A DNA stretch of 64,000 bases from Sphingomonas sp. PAMC 26621 (GTDB lineage: Bacteria; Pseudomonadota; Alphaproteobacteria; Sphingomonadales; Sphingomonadaceae). Positions 17,352 to 25,700 of this stretch are shown piece by piece. The stretch covers positions 162,170-226,169 of the forward strand of contig NZ_AIDW01000037.1 in NCBI RefSeq assembly GCF_000251145.1. Direction: 5' to 3'. The notes beneath the pieces are model-generated. The model saw nothing but the letters and a program-made list of their open reading frames with translations, made no database searches and was not told where the DNA came from. A program made the position numbers and the translations under genes. Each line of letters begins with the position of its first letter. Within the stretch, counting starts at the first letter, position 1.

Positions 17352-18320
17352 ATGACGGTACTTGCAAAGACGAACTGGTGCATGCTGATCGGCATCGGCC
17401 TGATGACGGCGTCGTGCAGCGGCAGCGGCAGCGGCGGGGGCGGCGATGTCGCGGTCGTCCCGGCCGGACCATCGGGAGCCGCCCCCACACCCACCCCCTC
17501 GCCGACACCCACGCCCACACCCCAGCCAAGCTATGCCGCGGCGTCGGACTTCACGCGTGATCGCGTCTTCACCGCGATCGGCTACACGTTGCAGCAACCC
17601 CGCGGGGCGTCCCCGTTGACACGCCTCGATCAGGAGTCGGCAGCGCAGGGGTTCGATTTCACGGTGGCGACGCGGCAGTACAAGGCCCGCTACGGCAGCG
17701 CGGCGCTCACGGTCGGCACGCAAGTGCAGGGAAGCGGGAGCGCGTCCTACGACTCATCCGACGGTTCACCGCAAAGCTTTACCCGCAAGCCGGTCTATCT
17801 CGGATACGATGCCAATGTCCCCGGGCTCGGACTGACCTATGCCGGCTATGTCACGTGGCAGGATCCGACCGACCCCGACAATCGCGTGCTGCGCTATCTG
17901 CTGTTCGGTGCGCGGACGCTTGCGAGCGACCTTCCCACTGCGGGGACCGTGGTCCTGCGCGGGCAGTCCACCCTCACCTCGACCTTCGTTTATGGCGGCA
18001 CCGGCGCGACGGCGTCGCTCGCGATCGACTATGGCGCGCGGTCGGTCAGCGGCAGCACCGCTTTCTATCCCGCGTCGCTGGGGGGAACGGGCTCGTCCAT
18101 CTACGGCCCGCCCGTCACCCCACAGCCGATCACGCTGGTCGGCGTGGTCGATCCGTCGACCGGCCGGGTCAGCGGCACCGCGACCTACACCGCCTCGGGC
18201 GCGACGGGCAGCTTCGAAGGCGCGCTGTACGGCCCGCGCGGGACCGAGGTCGCGCTGATCGTCACGATCACGGCGGCTGACGGGACGGTCTATTACGGCC
18301 TCGTCGGCGCGCAGGCGTGA
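17352..18320 (+). CDS. TbpB-like surface lipoprotein
   Basis: 322 residues. The lipoprotein signal has its lipobox at MTASC, followed by a Gly/Ser stretch and a Pro-Thr linker (PTPTPSPTPTPTP). The rest is rich in Gly, Ser, Thr and Tyr with repeated beta-strand patterns (YLGYDANVPGLGLTYAGYVT; GSFEGALYGPRGTEVALI), as in transferrin-binding-protein-like C-lobe barrels annotated as solute-binding lipoproteins in sphingomonads. The terminal GALYGP-GTEVALI-type motif is typical. The ligand is unknown. The ATG at 17352 is chosen because it gives the signal peptide. Confidence 0.75.
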   Translation: MTVLAKTNWCMLIGIGLMTASCSGSGSGGGGDVAVVPAGPSGAAPTPTPSPTPTPTPQPSYAAASDFTRDRVFTAIGYTLQQPRGASPLTRLDQESAAQGFDFTVATRQYKARYGSAALTVGTQVQGSGSASYDSSDGSPQSFTRKPVYLGYDANVPGLGLTYAGYVTWQDPTDPDNRVLRYLLFGARTLASDLPTAGTVVLRGQSTLTSTFVYGGTGATASLAIDYGARSVSGSTAFYPASLGGTGSSIYGPPVTPQPITLVGVVDPSTGRVSGTATYTASGATGSFEGALYGPRGTEVALIVTITAADGTVYYGLVGAQA

Positions 18321-18409
18321 ATCACGGTATTTCGCCAATATAACAATAGCTTAGATGAGACGCCCGTGCCCGGTCCGTGCAACCTTCGCTGCGTTCGCCG
18401 CGCCGCCCG

Positions 18410-18913
18410 TTACCGGCCGAGACAGGCAATCGCCGCCGCATCGATCGCGGTCGCCGCGCCCTTCAGCGCATAGACGTCCGCAAACGGCCCCCCGGCCTGC
18501 CCCAGCGTCTCGACGCTCATGCTCCGGCTGGAGCGGATCGCCGAGACGATCGCGGCGTCGGTCCGCGCATCGGGCGCCCACGCGTCGGCAGCGGTCGCGG
18601 TCAGGTCGAAGCGGCGGTCCCCGACCGACAGCGTGACGCGCGCCTGGCGATCGCGCTCCCGGCTCAGCCGGATATGGAGCTGGTTCCGCACCCGTCCCGC
18701 TCCAGCCTCCTGCCCCGGCCAGCTCGCGATGCTCGCGAAGGGCCGCCAGCGCGACGCGCCGCCCGCGCGCACCGGCTCGGCGATCGCGAAGCAGCGGCGC
18801 GGCGCGGAGTCGCTGAACGCGCCCCACCGGTCGAACACGCCGAGCGTCTCGCGCGCCCCCGCCCCCGCCGGGAGCGCGGCCAACGCCAGCACCGCCAGCA
18901 GCCGCCGGATCAC
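18410..18913 (-). CDS. secreted IalB-like protein
   Basis: 167 residues from a GTG that overlaps the stop of the upstream histidine phosphatase gene (GTGA). The signal peptide is VIRRLLAVLALAALPAGAGA. The mature domain begins with LGVFDRWGAFSD and CFAIAEPV and ends with AIDAAAIACLGR, resembling the invasion-associated-locus-B fold of small periplasmic proteins. Function is unknown. Co-translation with the phosphatase gene is likely. Confidence 0.75.
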   Translation of the reverse strand: MIRRLLAVLALAALPAGAGARETLGVFDRWGAFSDSAPRRCFAIAEPVRAGGASRWRPFASIASWPGQEAGAGRVRNQLHIRLSRERDRQARVTLSVGDRRFDLTATAADAWAPDARTDAAIVSAIRSSRSMSVETLGQAGGPFADVYALKGAATAIDAAAIACLGR

Positions 18914-19584
18914 GCGGGCGCATGCCCCGCGCCGCGATGGACCAGCGTCTCGACTCCGCGCTCGATCAGCACGATCGAGCCCTGCGGCAACCCGGGCAAT
19001 GCGGGCGCGCCATAGCCCGGCAGGTCCGCGCCCCCGGTCATCACCCCGCGCAGCACCCGGCTGGAGACGCCGTGCATGATGACGAGCCGGTCGCCCGGAT
19101 CGGCGTCGGTATCCGCGAGCCAGCCCGATACGCGTGCGGCGATCGCGGGATAGTGTTCGCCGCCCGGGGCGGGATGCAGCAGCCCGGTCTCGCGATCCAC
19201 GACCTTCAGCCCTTCCGCCGCGAGATCGGCATAATAGCGCCCCGCCCAGTCGCCGGTGCCGATCTCGACCAGCCGTGAATCGGTGTGCGCGCCGTGCCAG
19301 TCGAGCTCGAGATGCTCCGCGATCACCGCGAGCGTCTGCAATGCGCGCCCGGTCGGCGAGGCCCACAAGGTCAGTGCGGGCTTGGCGCCCAATTTCTGCC
19401 GCAACACCCGCCCCATTTCGTCCGCCTGCGCGAAACCAGCGCGGGTCAGCGGCGTGTGCGGGTGCTCGCCCTGCAGGCGCCCTGCGGCGTTGAAGACGGT
19501 TTCGCCGTGCCGCGCAATGTAATCGCGGCCGCCGCGTGGCGACTTCGGGGCGGTTTGCGACAGTATCGGGGCGTTGGAATTCAT
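18910..19584 (-). CDS. histidine phosphatase family protein
   Basis: 224 residues. The phosphoglycerate-mutase-like signature ARHGETVFN is at about residues 24-32, with the second catalytic histidine in VIMHGVSSRVLRG and a conserved arginine in SPTGRALQT. Members remove phosphates from metabolites or proteins; substrate unknown. It is the first gene of a two-gene unit with the IalB-like protein. Confidence 0.9.
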   Translation of the reverse strand: MNSNAPILSQTAPKSPRGGRDYIARHGETVFNAAGRLQGEHPHTPLTRAGFAQADEMGRVLRQKLGAKPALTLWASPTGRALQTLAVIAEHLELDWHGAHTDSRLVEIGTGDWAGRYYADLAAEGLKVVDRETGLLHPAPGGEHYPAIAARVSGWLADTDADPGDRLVIMHGVSSRVLRGVMTGGADLPGYGAPALPGLPQGSIVLIERGVETLVHRGAGHAPA

Positions 19585-19732
19585 GGGCGTTCCTTCAACC
19601 CCGTGTGGCGCAATAGCAACGGTTTTCCGTGTTTATCTGAGGTTCATGCAAGGCCTTCGGCGGGCGCCTATCTGAGCCTTCCCCGCTGCTAAGGATTTGG
19701 AACCGGCGGGCGAACACCATGGAGTTACCCCA

Positions 19733-20413
19733 ATGCGCAAGATCGTCCTCACCGCCGCCACCGCCGTTCTCGGCCTCGGCATGGCTGCCCCCGCACTGGC
19801 CCAGGACGGCCCGCCCACCAATTCCCCCGACCGCGCGTTCAACGGCCCGCGTGCCGGCGTCCTGCTCGGCTATGACAAGCTGCAGCCCGGCAGCACCGAC
19901 GGATCGAGCATCCGCGGCGACCGCGGTGCCGACGGCCTGACCTATGGCGGCGACATCGGCTATGACATCGACAACGGCGGCCGCTTCGTGTTCGGCGTCG
20001 AAGGCGAAGTCACCGGGTCGACCAGCAAGGTCACCAACAACCCGGTCGATGCAGCCGCGCTCGGCTACGGCCGCGTCAAGGCCGGTCGTGACTTCTATGC
20101 CGGCGCGCGCGTCGGCTACAAGCTTCAGCCGACCACGCTGCTGTACGTCAAGGGCGGCTACACCAACGCCCGCCTCGATCTGACCGCGAACAACGGCACG
20201 GTCACCACCGGCCAGCATTACACGCTGGACGGCTACCGGGTCGGCGCAGGCGTCGAGCAGGCGATCACGGCGCGCACCTATGCCAAGCTCGAATATCGCT
20301 ATTCGAACTACGGCAACGCACGTCTTGAGTTCGCGAATGGTGCCAACACCAACAACTTCAGCGTCGACACGGACCGTCACCAGGTTCTCGCCGGCGTTGG
20401 CTTCCGCTTCTGA
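19733..20413 (+). CDS. outer-membrane beta-barrel protein (Omp25/porin-like)
   Basis: 226 residues. The signal peptide MRKIVLTAATAVLGLGMAAP ends at ALAQ. The mature protein has alternating strands and loops (RAGVLLGYDKLQPGS, YGGDIGYDIDNGGRFVFGVE, YRVGAGVEQAITARTYAKLE) and ends in the aromatic GVGFRF expected for BamA-dependent insertion. It resembles the Opa/Omp25 family of eight-stranded barrels. A good terminator follows, consistent with strong single-gene expression. Confidence 0.88.
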   Translation: MRKIVLTAATAVLGLGMAAPALAQDGPPTNSPDRAFNGPRAGVLLGYDKLQPGSTDGSSIRGDRGADGLTYGGDIGYDIDNGGRFVFGVEGEVTGSTSKVTNNPVDAAALGYGRVKAGRDFYAGARVGYKLQPTTLLYVKGGYTNARLDLTANNGTVTTGQHYTLDGYRVGAGVEQAITARTYAKLEYRYSNYGNARLEFANGANTNNFSVDTDRHQVLAGVGFRF

Positions 20414-20471
20414 TTCGGTTGCTTACGACCGGAAACGAGACGGCCCACGGCTGATTTAGCTGCGGGAAAGA

Positions 20472-20501
20472 GGGGTCGGGGCGCTTGCTCCGGCCCCTTT
20501 T
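20472..20501 (+). terminator. Rho-independent terminator after the outer-membrane barrel gene
   Basis: An 11-bp stem (GGGGTCGGGGC with GCTCCGGCCCC, two G-U wobbles) and a 4-base loop are followed directly by TTTT. It lies between the barrel gene and dnaN. Confidence 0.85.
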
Positions 20502-20585
20502 ATGTTTAAGGAAAGGCACACGGCGAATTGCCCCCGGTGCGCACCGGAACGGGCTAAAAATGGGGCGGCGGCCCGGGGGAACGGC

Positions 20586-21698
20586 ATGAAGGCGACGATC
20601 GAACGCGCAACCTTGTTGAAGGGGCTCAGCCACGTCCAGTCGGTGGTCGAGCGGCGCAATACCATTCCAATCCTGTCCAACGTGCTGATCGAGGCGACTG
20701 CCGAGGGCGGCCTCAAGCTGATGGCGACCGATCTGGATCTCCAGATCAACGAGACGATCGCAGCCGCGGTCGACCAGCCGGGCTCGACCACCGTGTCGGC
20801 GCACACCTTGTTCGACATCGCACGCAAGCTGCCCGAGGGAAGTCAGGTCTCGCTCAGCGCGGCCGAGGGCAAGATGACGATCATGGCGGGACGCGCCAAG
20901 TTCCAGCTCGGCACGCTGCCGCGCGACGATTTCCCGGTGATTGCCGAGGGCGAGCTCCCGGTCAGCTTCGAGCTGCCAGCCGAGACGCTCAAGCAGATCA
21001 TCGACAAGACGCGCTTCGCGATCTCGACCGAGGAAACGCGTTATTATTTGAACGGCATCTTCTGGCACGTGTCGGAGGATCCGCTCCCCGTTCTCAAGGC
21101 CGCCGCGACCGACGGCCACCGTCTTGCGCGCGTGACCATGCCGCGGCCGGATGGCGCGGAGTCGATGCCCGACATCATCATCCCACGGAAGTGCATCGCC
21201 GAGCTGCGCAAGCTGCTCGACGAGATCGACGGCTCGGTCGGCGTGTCGATGTCGCCGACCAAGATCCGCTTCGATCTGGGCCAGGCGCTGCTGACGTCCA
21301 AGCTGATCGACGGGACTTTCCCGGACTACAGCCGCGTCATCCCGACGGGCAACGACAAGATCCTCAAGATCGACCCGCGCAGCTTCGAGGAAGGCGTCGA
21401 CCGCGTCTCGACGATCGCGACCGAGAAGACCCGCGCGGTCAAGATGGCGCTCGACCGCGACAAGATCATCCTGTCGGTCAGCTCGCCCGAAAACGGCACC
21501 GCCGCCGAGGAAGTCCCGGGCGAATACACCGCGCTGGGGTTCGAGATCGGGTTCAACAGCCGCTATCTGCTCGACATCCTCGGGCAGCTCGATGGCGACA
21601 CGATCGAGGTCCACCTCGCCGATGCCGCCGCGCCGACGTTGATCCGCGAGAATGACAAGTCGGCGGCGCTGTACGTCCTGATGCCGATGCGCGTCTGA
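20586..21698 (+). CDS. dnaN: DNA polymerase III beta subunit (sliding clamp)
   Basis: 370 residues, the normal length. The clamp encircles DNA and tethers polymerase III. It starts MKATIERATLLKGLSHVQSV; the family signatures RRNTIPILSNVLIEA, TDGHRLARV, the KLIDGTFPDYSRVIP strand and the C-terminal ALYVLMPMRV are all present. The ATG at 20586 is chosen over an in-frame ATG at 20502 that would sit in the upstream terminator. It converges with cobU across a perfect hairpin. Confidence 0.97.
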   Translation: MKATIERATLLKGLSHVQSVVERRNTIPILSNVLIEATAEGGLKLMATDLDLQINETIAAAVDQPGSTTVSAHTLFDIARKLPEGSQVSLSAAEGKMTIMAGRAKFQLGTLPRDDFPVIAEGELPVSFELPAETLKQIIDKTRFAISTEETRYYLNGIFWHVSEDPLPVLKAAATDGHRLARVTMPRPDGAESMPDIIIPRKCIAELRKLLDEIDGSVGVSMSPTKIRFDLGQALLTSKLIDGTFPDYSRVIPTGNDKILKIDPRSFEEGVDRVSTIATEKTRAVKMALDRDKIILSVSSPENGTAAEEVPGEYTALGFEIGFNSRYLLDILGQLDGDTIEVHLADAAAPTLIRENDKSAALYVLMPMRV

Positions 21699-21704
21699 GG
21701 ACGC

Positions 21705-21740
21705 GGTCTCGTTCTCCTGCGCTGGCGGGAGAACGAGACC
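21705..21740. terminator. bidirectional hairpin between dnaN and cobU
   Basis: A perfect 13-bp inverted repeat (GGTCTCGTTCTCC, 21705-21717, and its complement at 21728-21740) with a 10-base loop sits between convergent dnaN and cobU. There is no T-tract, but position and symmetry suggest termination in both directions. Confidence 0.65.
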
Positions 21741-21744
21741 ACGT

Positions 21745-22266
21745 CTAGCGCGTCCCGCCAAAGGGTTGCAGCGGCAAAACCAGTCCCGCCGCGACAAAAT
21801 AGGACGCGTCCACCTGCGCCGCGACCGCCTGGTTGAGCCGCCCCGCGGCGTCGCGGAACCTCCGGCCCAGCGGATGCTCGGGCACGATCCCCAGCCCGAC
21901 CTCGTTGCTCACGATCATTACCGGCAGCGGCGTTCCGGCGATCGCGGCGAGCAGATCCGCGGTACGGCGAGCAATGTCATGCTCCCCCAGCATCAGGTTC
22001 GACAGCCACAACGTCAGGCAATCGACCAGTACCGCGCCGGCCCCGACCGCGCCAATCGCCTCGGGGAGCGCGAGCGGGCATTCCACCGTCCGCCACCGCG
22101 CGCCGCGATCCGCCTGGTGCCGGGCTATGCGATCCGCCATCTCGTCGTCGCGGCCCTCCCCGGTCGCAAGATAGGTCAGCGGCCCGTCGCACGCCTCCGC
22201 CGCCTGCTGCGCAAGCCGGCTCTTGCCCGACCGTGCGCCGCCCAGGAATAGTGTCGATCGTGCCAC
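21745..22266 (-). CDS. cobU: bifunctional adenosylcobinamide kinase/guanylyltransferase
   Basis: 173 residues from a GTG. The enzyme phosphorylates adenosylcobinamide and transfers GMP to give AdoCbi-GDP, the substrate of CobS. The P-loop GGARSGKSRLA is at the N-terminus; VDCLTLWLSNLM and VSNEVGLGIVPEHPLGR are strongly conserved CobU motifs. Longer in-frame extensions would run antisense to the riboswitch and are rejected. It is on the opposite strand from the rest of the cobalamin operon, so it is not downstream of the visible riboswitch. Confidence 0.95.
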   Translation of the reverse strand: MARSTLFLGGARSGKSRLAQQAAEACDGPLTYLATGEGRDDEMADRIARHQADRGARWRTVECPLALPEAIGAVGAGAVLVDCLTLWLSNLMLGEHDIARRTADLLAAIAGTPLPVMIVSNEVGLGIVPEHPLGRRFRDAAGRLNQAVAAQVDASYFVAAGLVLPLQPFGGTR

Positions 22267-22305
22267 GGCTTGCCCTTGTCCAACGCGCGTTCTAGACGCG
22301 CAGCT

Positions 22306-22484
22306 GCGACAGGTTCCCAGAGATGGGATGAAAAGGGAACCCGGAAGCGAGCGCAGGCTCGTCATCCGGGGCTGTCCCCGCAACTGTGACCGGCGAGTCT
22401 TGCCCCTTCGTGCGCCACTGGATCTCCGGATCCGGGAAGGCCGGGCAAGATGAGGACCCGGAAGCCAGGAGACCTGCCTGTCGC
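22306..22484 (+). promoter_or_regulatory. cobalamin riboswitch
   Basis: A full-length B12 element: AGGTTCCC at the 5' end, AAAAGGGAACCCGG, then CCGGGGCTGTCCCCGCAACT, the B12-box region GCCACTGGATC, GGGAAGGCC, and the 3' pairing partner GAAGCCAGGAGACCTGCC. It lies about 145 bases upstream of btuB on the same strand, so high adenosylcobalamin should reduce expression of the whole uptake/salvage operon. Confidence 0.96.
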
Positions 22485-22627
22485 GGTTGTCCTTCGTCCG
22501 GCCGGGGAGTGCCGAGCGATCGAGGGTTTCCTCGCGAGACGACATGGTTGGGGTCGTGCGTCGCGGGAAGTCGTTTTCCGGCATATCGCCATGCGTGGTC
22601 CCATGAGCTGTTGCGAAGGGGAACCAT

Positions 22628-24562
22628 GTGAAGACCTGTACCTATCTAATCGTGCTGCCGTGCATAGCGCTTGCCGCGCCCGCGCTGGCGCAGAGCGCGC
22701 AGTCCACCACTGGGCTGGAGAAGGCCGCCGATGCCGCGCAGGAGATCGTCGTCACCGCCAACCGCGCGGCCCGCCCGGTCGATACCGTCGGCCAGTCGGT
22801 CACCGTTCTGGACACCGCCACCATCACGCAGCGCCAGGCGGTGGTCGTGGCCGACCTGCTCCGCCAGACACCCGGCGTCACCGTGGTCCGAAACGGCGGG
22901 ATCGGCACCACGACCTCGGTCAGCATCCGCGGCGCGGAGAGCGACCAGACCGTCGCGCTGATCGACGGGATCAAGCTCAACGATCCGTCCGCGCCGGGCG
23001 GGGGGTTCAACTTCGGCAACCTGCTGATCGGCAATATCGCGCGGATCGAAGTGCTGCGCGGTGCGCAATCGGTGTTGTGGGGGAGCCAGGCGATCGGCGG
23101 GGTGGTCAACCTCATCACCCGCCAGCCGACCGAGAACATCGCGATCATCGCACGTGCCGAGGGCGGCGGCGATGGCACCGGGCAGGGGTTCGCCAACGTC
23201 TCGGGCAAGGCCGGGCCGGTGTCGGCGAGCTTCGGCGACGGGTATTATAGTACCGGCGGGATCTCGGCCTATGCGCCCGGCACCGAACGCGACGGGTTCC
23301 GTAGCTATGCCGCCAACGGCAGCCTCGGGATCGCGCTCGCGAGCACCGTCTCGGTCGACCTGCGGGGTTTCTACACCAACAGCCGCACCGATTTCGATGG
23401 CTTCCCGCCGCCCGACTACACGTTCGGCGACACGCGCGAATATGGCGATTCCGAACAATGGATCGGCTATGCCGGGCTCAACGCCGCGCTGTTCGACGGG
23501 CGCCTGCGCAACCGCATCGGCTATGCGCACACCGATACCGACCGCCGCAATTTCGACCCCGACAGCGACCCGACCGAGACGTTCCGCGGGCTCGGCCGCA
23601 ACGACCGGATCGAATATCAGGGGACGGCGGACATCACCAAGGCGGTGTTCGCGACCTTCGGTGCCGAACGCGAGGTCTCGCGCTTTTCCTCGTCGAGCTA
23701 TGGCGGCCCGGTCACGCGCGGGCGGGCGCGGTTGTTCAGCGGCTACGGCCAGCTCGCGATCACGCCGATCGCCGGGCTGACCGCGACGGGCGGCGTGCGG
23801 CATGACGACCACAACATCTTCGGCGGTGCGACGACGTTTTCGGGAAGCGGGGTCTATTCGCCCAACGCCGGCGCGACCACGCTGCGTGCGAGCTATTCCG
23901 AAGGGTTCAAGGCCCCGACGCTGTACCAGCTGCAGAGCGAATATGGGAATGCCGGCCTGACCCCGGAACGCTCGCACGGCTGGGACGCCGGGATCACGCA
24001 AAAGGCGCTGGACGGCGCGGTCGAGGCAAGCGCGACGTATTTTCACCGCAACTCGCGCGATCTCATCACCTTCGTATCGTGCGACGGACCATTGACCGGG
24101 ATCTGCACCGACCGCCCGTTCGGCACTTACGACAATATCGCACGGACCCGCGCGCAGGGGGTGGAACTCACGCTGCTGCTGCGCCCGGTCGCGCCGCTGA
24201 CGGTCAGCGCGAGCTACACCTATCTCGACGCGACCGATCGCTCGCCCGGTTCCGCCACGTTCGGATACACGCTCGCGCGGCGGCCGGGCCAGAGCATCAC
24301 CGTCAACGCCGACTATAGCTGGACCTTCGGGCTGACGACCGGCGCGACGCTGACCTCGGTCGGCGACAGTTTCGACGATGCCGCGAACGCGCGACGGCTC
24401 GACGGCTATGTGCTCGCGGACCTGCGCGCATCCTTCCCGGTCACCAGGAAGGTCGAGGTGTACGGCCGGATCGAGAACGTGCTCGATACGCAATATCAGA
24501 CGATCTACCAATATGGGCAACCCGGCCGCGCTGCCTTTGGCGGCATCCGGCTGACCTATTGA
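22628..24562 (+). CDS. btuB: TonB-dependent cobalamin receptor BtuB
   Basis: 644 residues. An outer-membrane transporter for vitamin B12 and other corrinoids. The signal peptide ends at ALAQ; the TonB box is EIVVTANR (about 38-45). The plug domain contains TPGVTVVRNGG, SIRGAESDQT and RIEVLRGAQSVLWGS; the 22-strand barrel ends in FGGIRLTY. Assignment to B12 rests on the riboswitch and the operon. The start is GTG at 22628; two bases earlier an ATG is followed at once by TGA, so ATGTGA overlaps the true start. It is 7 bases upstream of cobD. Confidence 0.95.
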   Translation: MKTCTYLIVLPCIALAAPALAQSAQSTTGLEKAADAAQEIVVTANRAARPVDTVGQSVTVLDTATITQRQAVVVADLLRQTPGVTVVRNGGIGTTTSVSIRGAESDQTVALIDGIKLNDPSAPGGGFNFGNLLIGNIARIEVLRGAQSVLWGSQAIGGVVNLITRQPTENIAIIARAEGGGDGTGQGFANVSGKAGPVSASFGDGYYSTGGISAYAPGTERDGFRSYAANGSLGIALASTVSVDLRGFYTNSRTDFDGFPPPDYTFGDTREYGDSEQWIGYAGLNAALFDGRLRNRIGYAHTDTDRRNFDPDSDPTETFRGLGRNDRIEYQGTADITKAVFATFGAEREVSRFSSSSYGGPVTRGRARLFSGYGQLAITPIAGLTATGGVRHDDHNIFGGATTFSGSGVYSPNAGATTLRASYSEGFKAPTLYQLQSEYGNAGLTPERSHGWDAGITQKALDGAVEASATYFHRNSRDLITFVSCDGPLTGICTDRPFGTYDNIARTRAQGVELTLLLRPVAPLTVSASYTYLDATDRSPGSATFGYTLARRPGQSITVNADYSWTFGLTTGATLTSVGDSFDDAANARRLDGYVLADLRASFPVTRKVEVYGRIENVLDTQYQTIYQYGQPGRAAFGGIRLTY

Positions 24563-24569
24563 CCGCCCG

Positions 24570-25700
24570 ATGACACCCCGCGACCTCGCCCTGTTTCACG
24601 CCCACGGCGGACGGGTCGAGGCTGCGCGGGCCGCGTTCGGGGGGGCGGACTGGATCGACCTGTCGACCGGGATCGCGCCCTGGGCGTGGCCGGTGGCGGG
24701 GGTCGATCCGGGTTGGGAGCGGCTGCCCGAGCCGGGGGCGATCGCCGCACTCGAGGCGGCGGCGGCGGCGGCGTTCGGGGTGGCCGATCCGGCGCAGGTC
24801 GTCGCGGTGCCGGGGACCGACCTTGCGATGCGGGTGCTGGCACCGCTACTGGGCGCGAAACGGTCGAGCTTGGTGCGGCCGGGCTATGCGGGGCATCTGG
24901 CGGCGTGGCCGGATGCGGTGGCGGTTTTGGCGGATGCGGTGGATGCATTGGCAGGGGGTCAGGCTCTCCCCCACCCCACGCGTCACCCCGGGCTTGGCCC
25001 GGGGTCCACCGTGCCGCGCGATCAAGGGCCGGCGGATACGCACCCCGGTGGACCCCGGGCCAAGCCCGGGGTGACGGCGGGATTTGCGGAGCGCGGCGCG
25101 CTCAACGACGCCGACCTGCTGGTGCTCGCCTCGCCCGCCAATCCCGATGGACGCGTCACCGATCCCGCGCTGCTGCGCGCACTCGCGGCGACGATGACCG
25201 TCGTCGTGGACGAAGCCTATGCCGACCCCGCCCCCGCCCTCTGCCCGCACGCGAGCGACCGGCTGATCGTGCTGCGGTCGTTCGGGAAATTCTACGGGCT
25301 CCCCGGCGTGCGGCTCGGCTTCGTCGTTGCCGGTCAGAATCTTGCAACGCGTTTGCGGACGCTGCTCGGCGACTGGCCGGTCTCGTCCGCCGCGGTCGCG
25401 ATCGGAACGGCGGGGTATCGCGACGACCGCTGGCGCCAGGCGCAAGCCTCGCGGATCGCGGAGACCGGCACGCTGCTCGACGAAGTGCTGCGCGACGCCG
25501 GGCTCGACCTGATCGGCCACGCGCCGTTGTTCCGACTGATTGCCTGCAAGGCGGCAACCCGCCTGTTCGAGACGCTCGCGCGCCACGCGATCCTGACCCG
25601 CCCCTTCGCCGATCAGCCCGACCGGCTCCGCATCGGCCTGCCGCGCGGTGCGGCTGGCCTCGTCCGTCTTGCCACCGCGCTTGAGGAGTTCCCACGATGA
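24570..25700 (+). CDS. cobD: threonine-phosphate decarboxylase with in-frame repeat insertion
   Basis: 376 residues, somewhat long for the family. A PLP enzyme of the aminotransferase class I/II fold that makes (R)-1-amino-2-propanol phosphate, the linker of the nucleotide loop. FHAHGGRVEAAR and WIDLSTGIAPWAWP at the N-terminus are characteristic; the PLP lysine is in SFGKFYGLPGVRLG. Residues 138-169 are encoded by a perfect 30-base inverted repeat plus its spacer (24981-25076), an insertion between strands that keeps the frame. The stop overlaps the cobO start (ATGA). Also called CobC in aerobic-pathway naming. Confidence 0.92.
   Translation: MTPRDLALFHAHGGRVEAARAAFGGADWIDLSTGIAPWAWPVAGVDPGWERLPEPGAIAALEAAAAAAFGVADPAQVVAVPGTDLAMRVLAPLLGAKRSSLVRPGYAGHLAAWPDAVAVLADAVDALAGGQALPHPTRHPGLGPGSTVPRDQGPADTHPGGPRAKPGVTAGFAERGALNDADLLVLASPANPDGRVTDPALLRALAATMTVVVDEAYADPAPALCPHASDRLIVLRSFGKFYGLPGVRLGFVVAGQNLATRLRTLLGDWPVSSAAVAIGTAGYRDDRWRQAQASRIAETGTLLDEVLRDAGLDLIGHAPLFRLIACKAATRLFETLARHAILTRPFADQPDRLRIGLPRGAAGLVRLATALEEFPR
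24981..25076. repeat. palindromic repeat inserted in cobD coding sequence
   Basis: Arms 24981-25010 and 25047-25076 are perfect 30-base inverted repeats separated by 36 bases. Each arm has an inner palindrome (CCCCGGGCTTGGCCCGGGG). Typical of mobile intergenic palindromes in alphaproteobacteria, but here it is translated in frame (HPGLGPGST and GGPRAKPGVT). Confidence 0.93.

Noticed and set aside
18321..18409. Small RNA or terminator after the TbpB-like lipoprotein gene
   Set aside because: No convincing stem-loop with a T-tract; AT-rich but otherwise featureless.
22646..24520. Long minus-strand open frame (over 600 codons) opposite btuB
   Set aside because: High GC in third positions leaves the antisense frame open; the translation is an Arg/Ala/Asp-rich composition with no motif, while btuB on the plus strand is clearly real.
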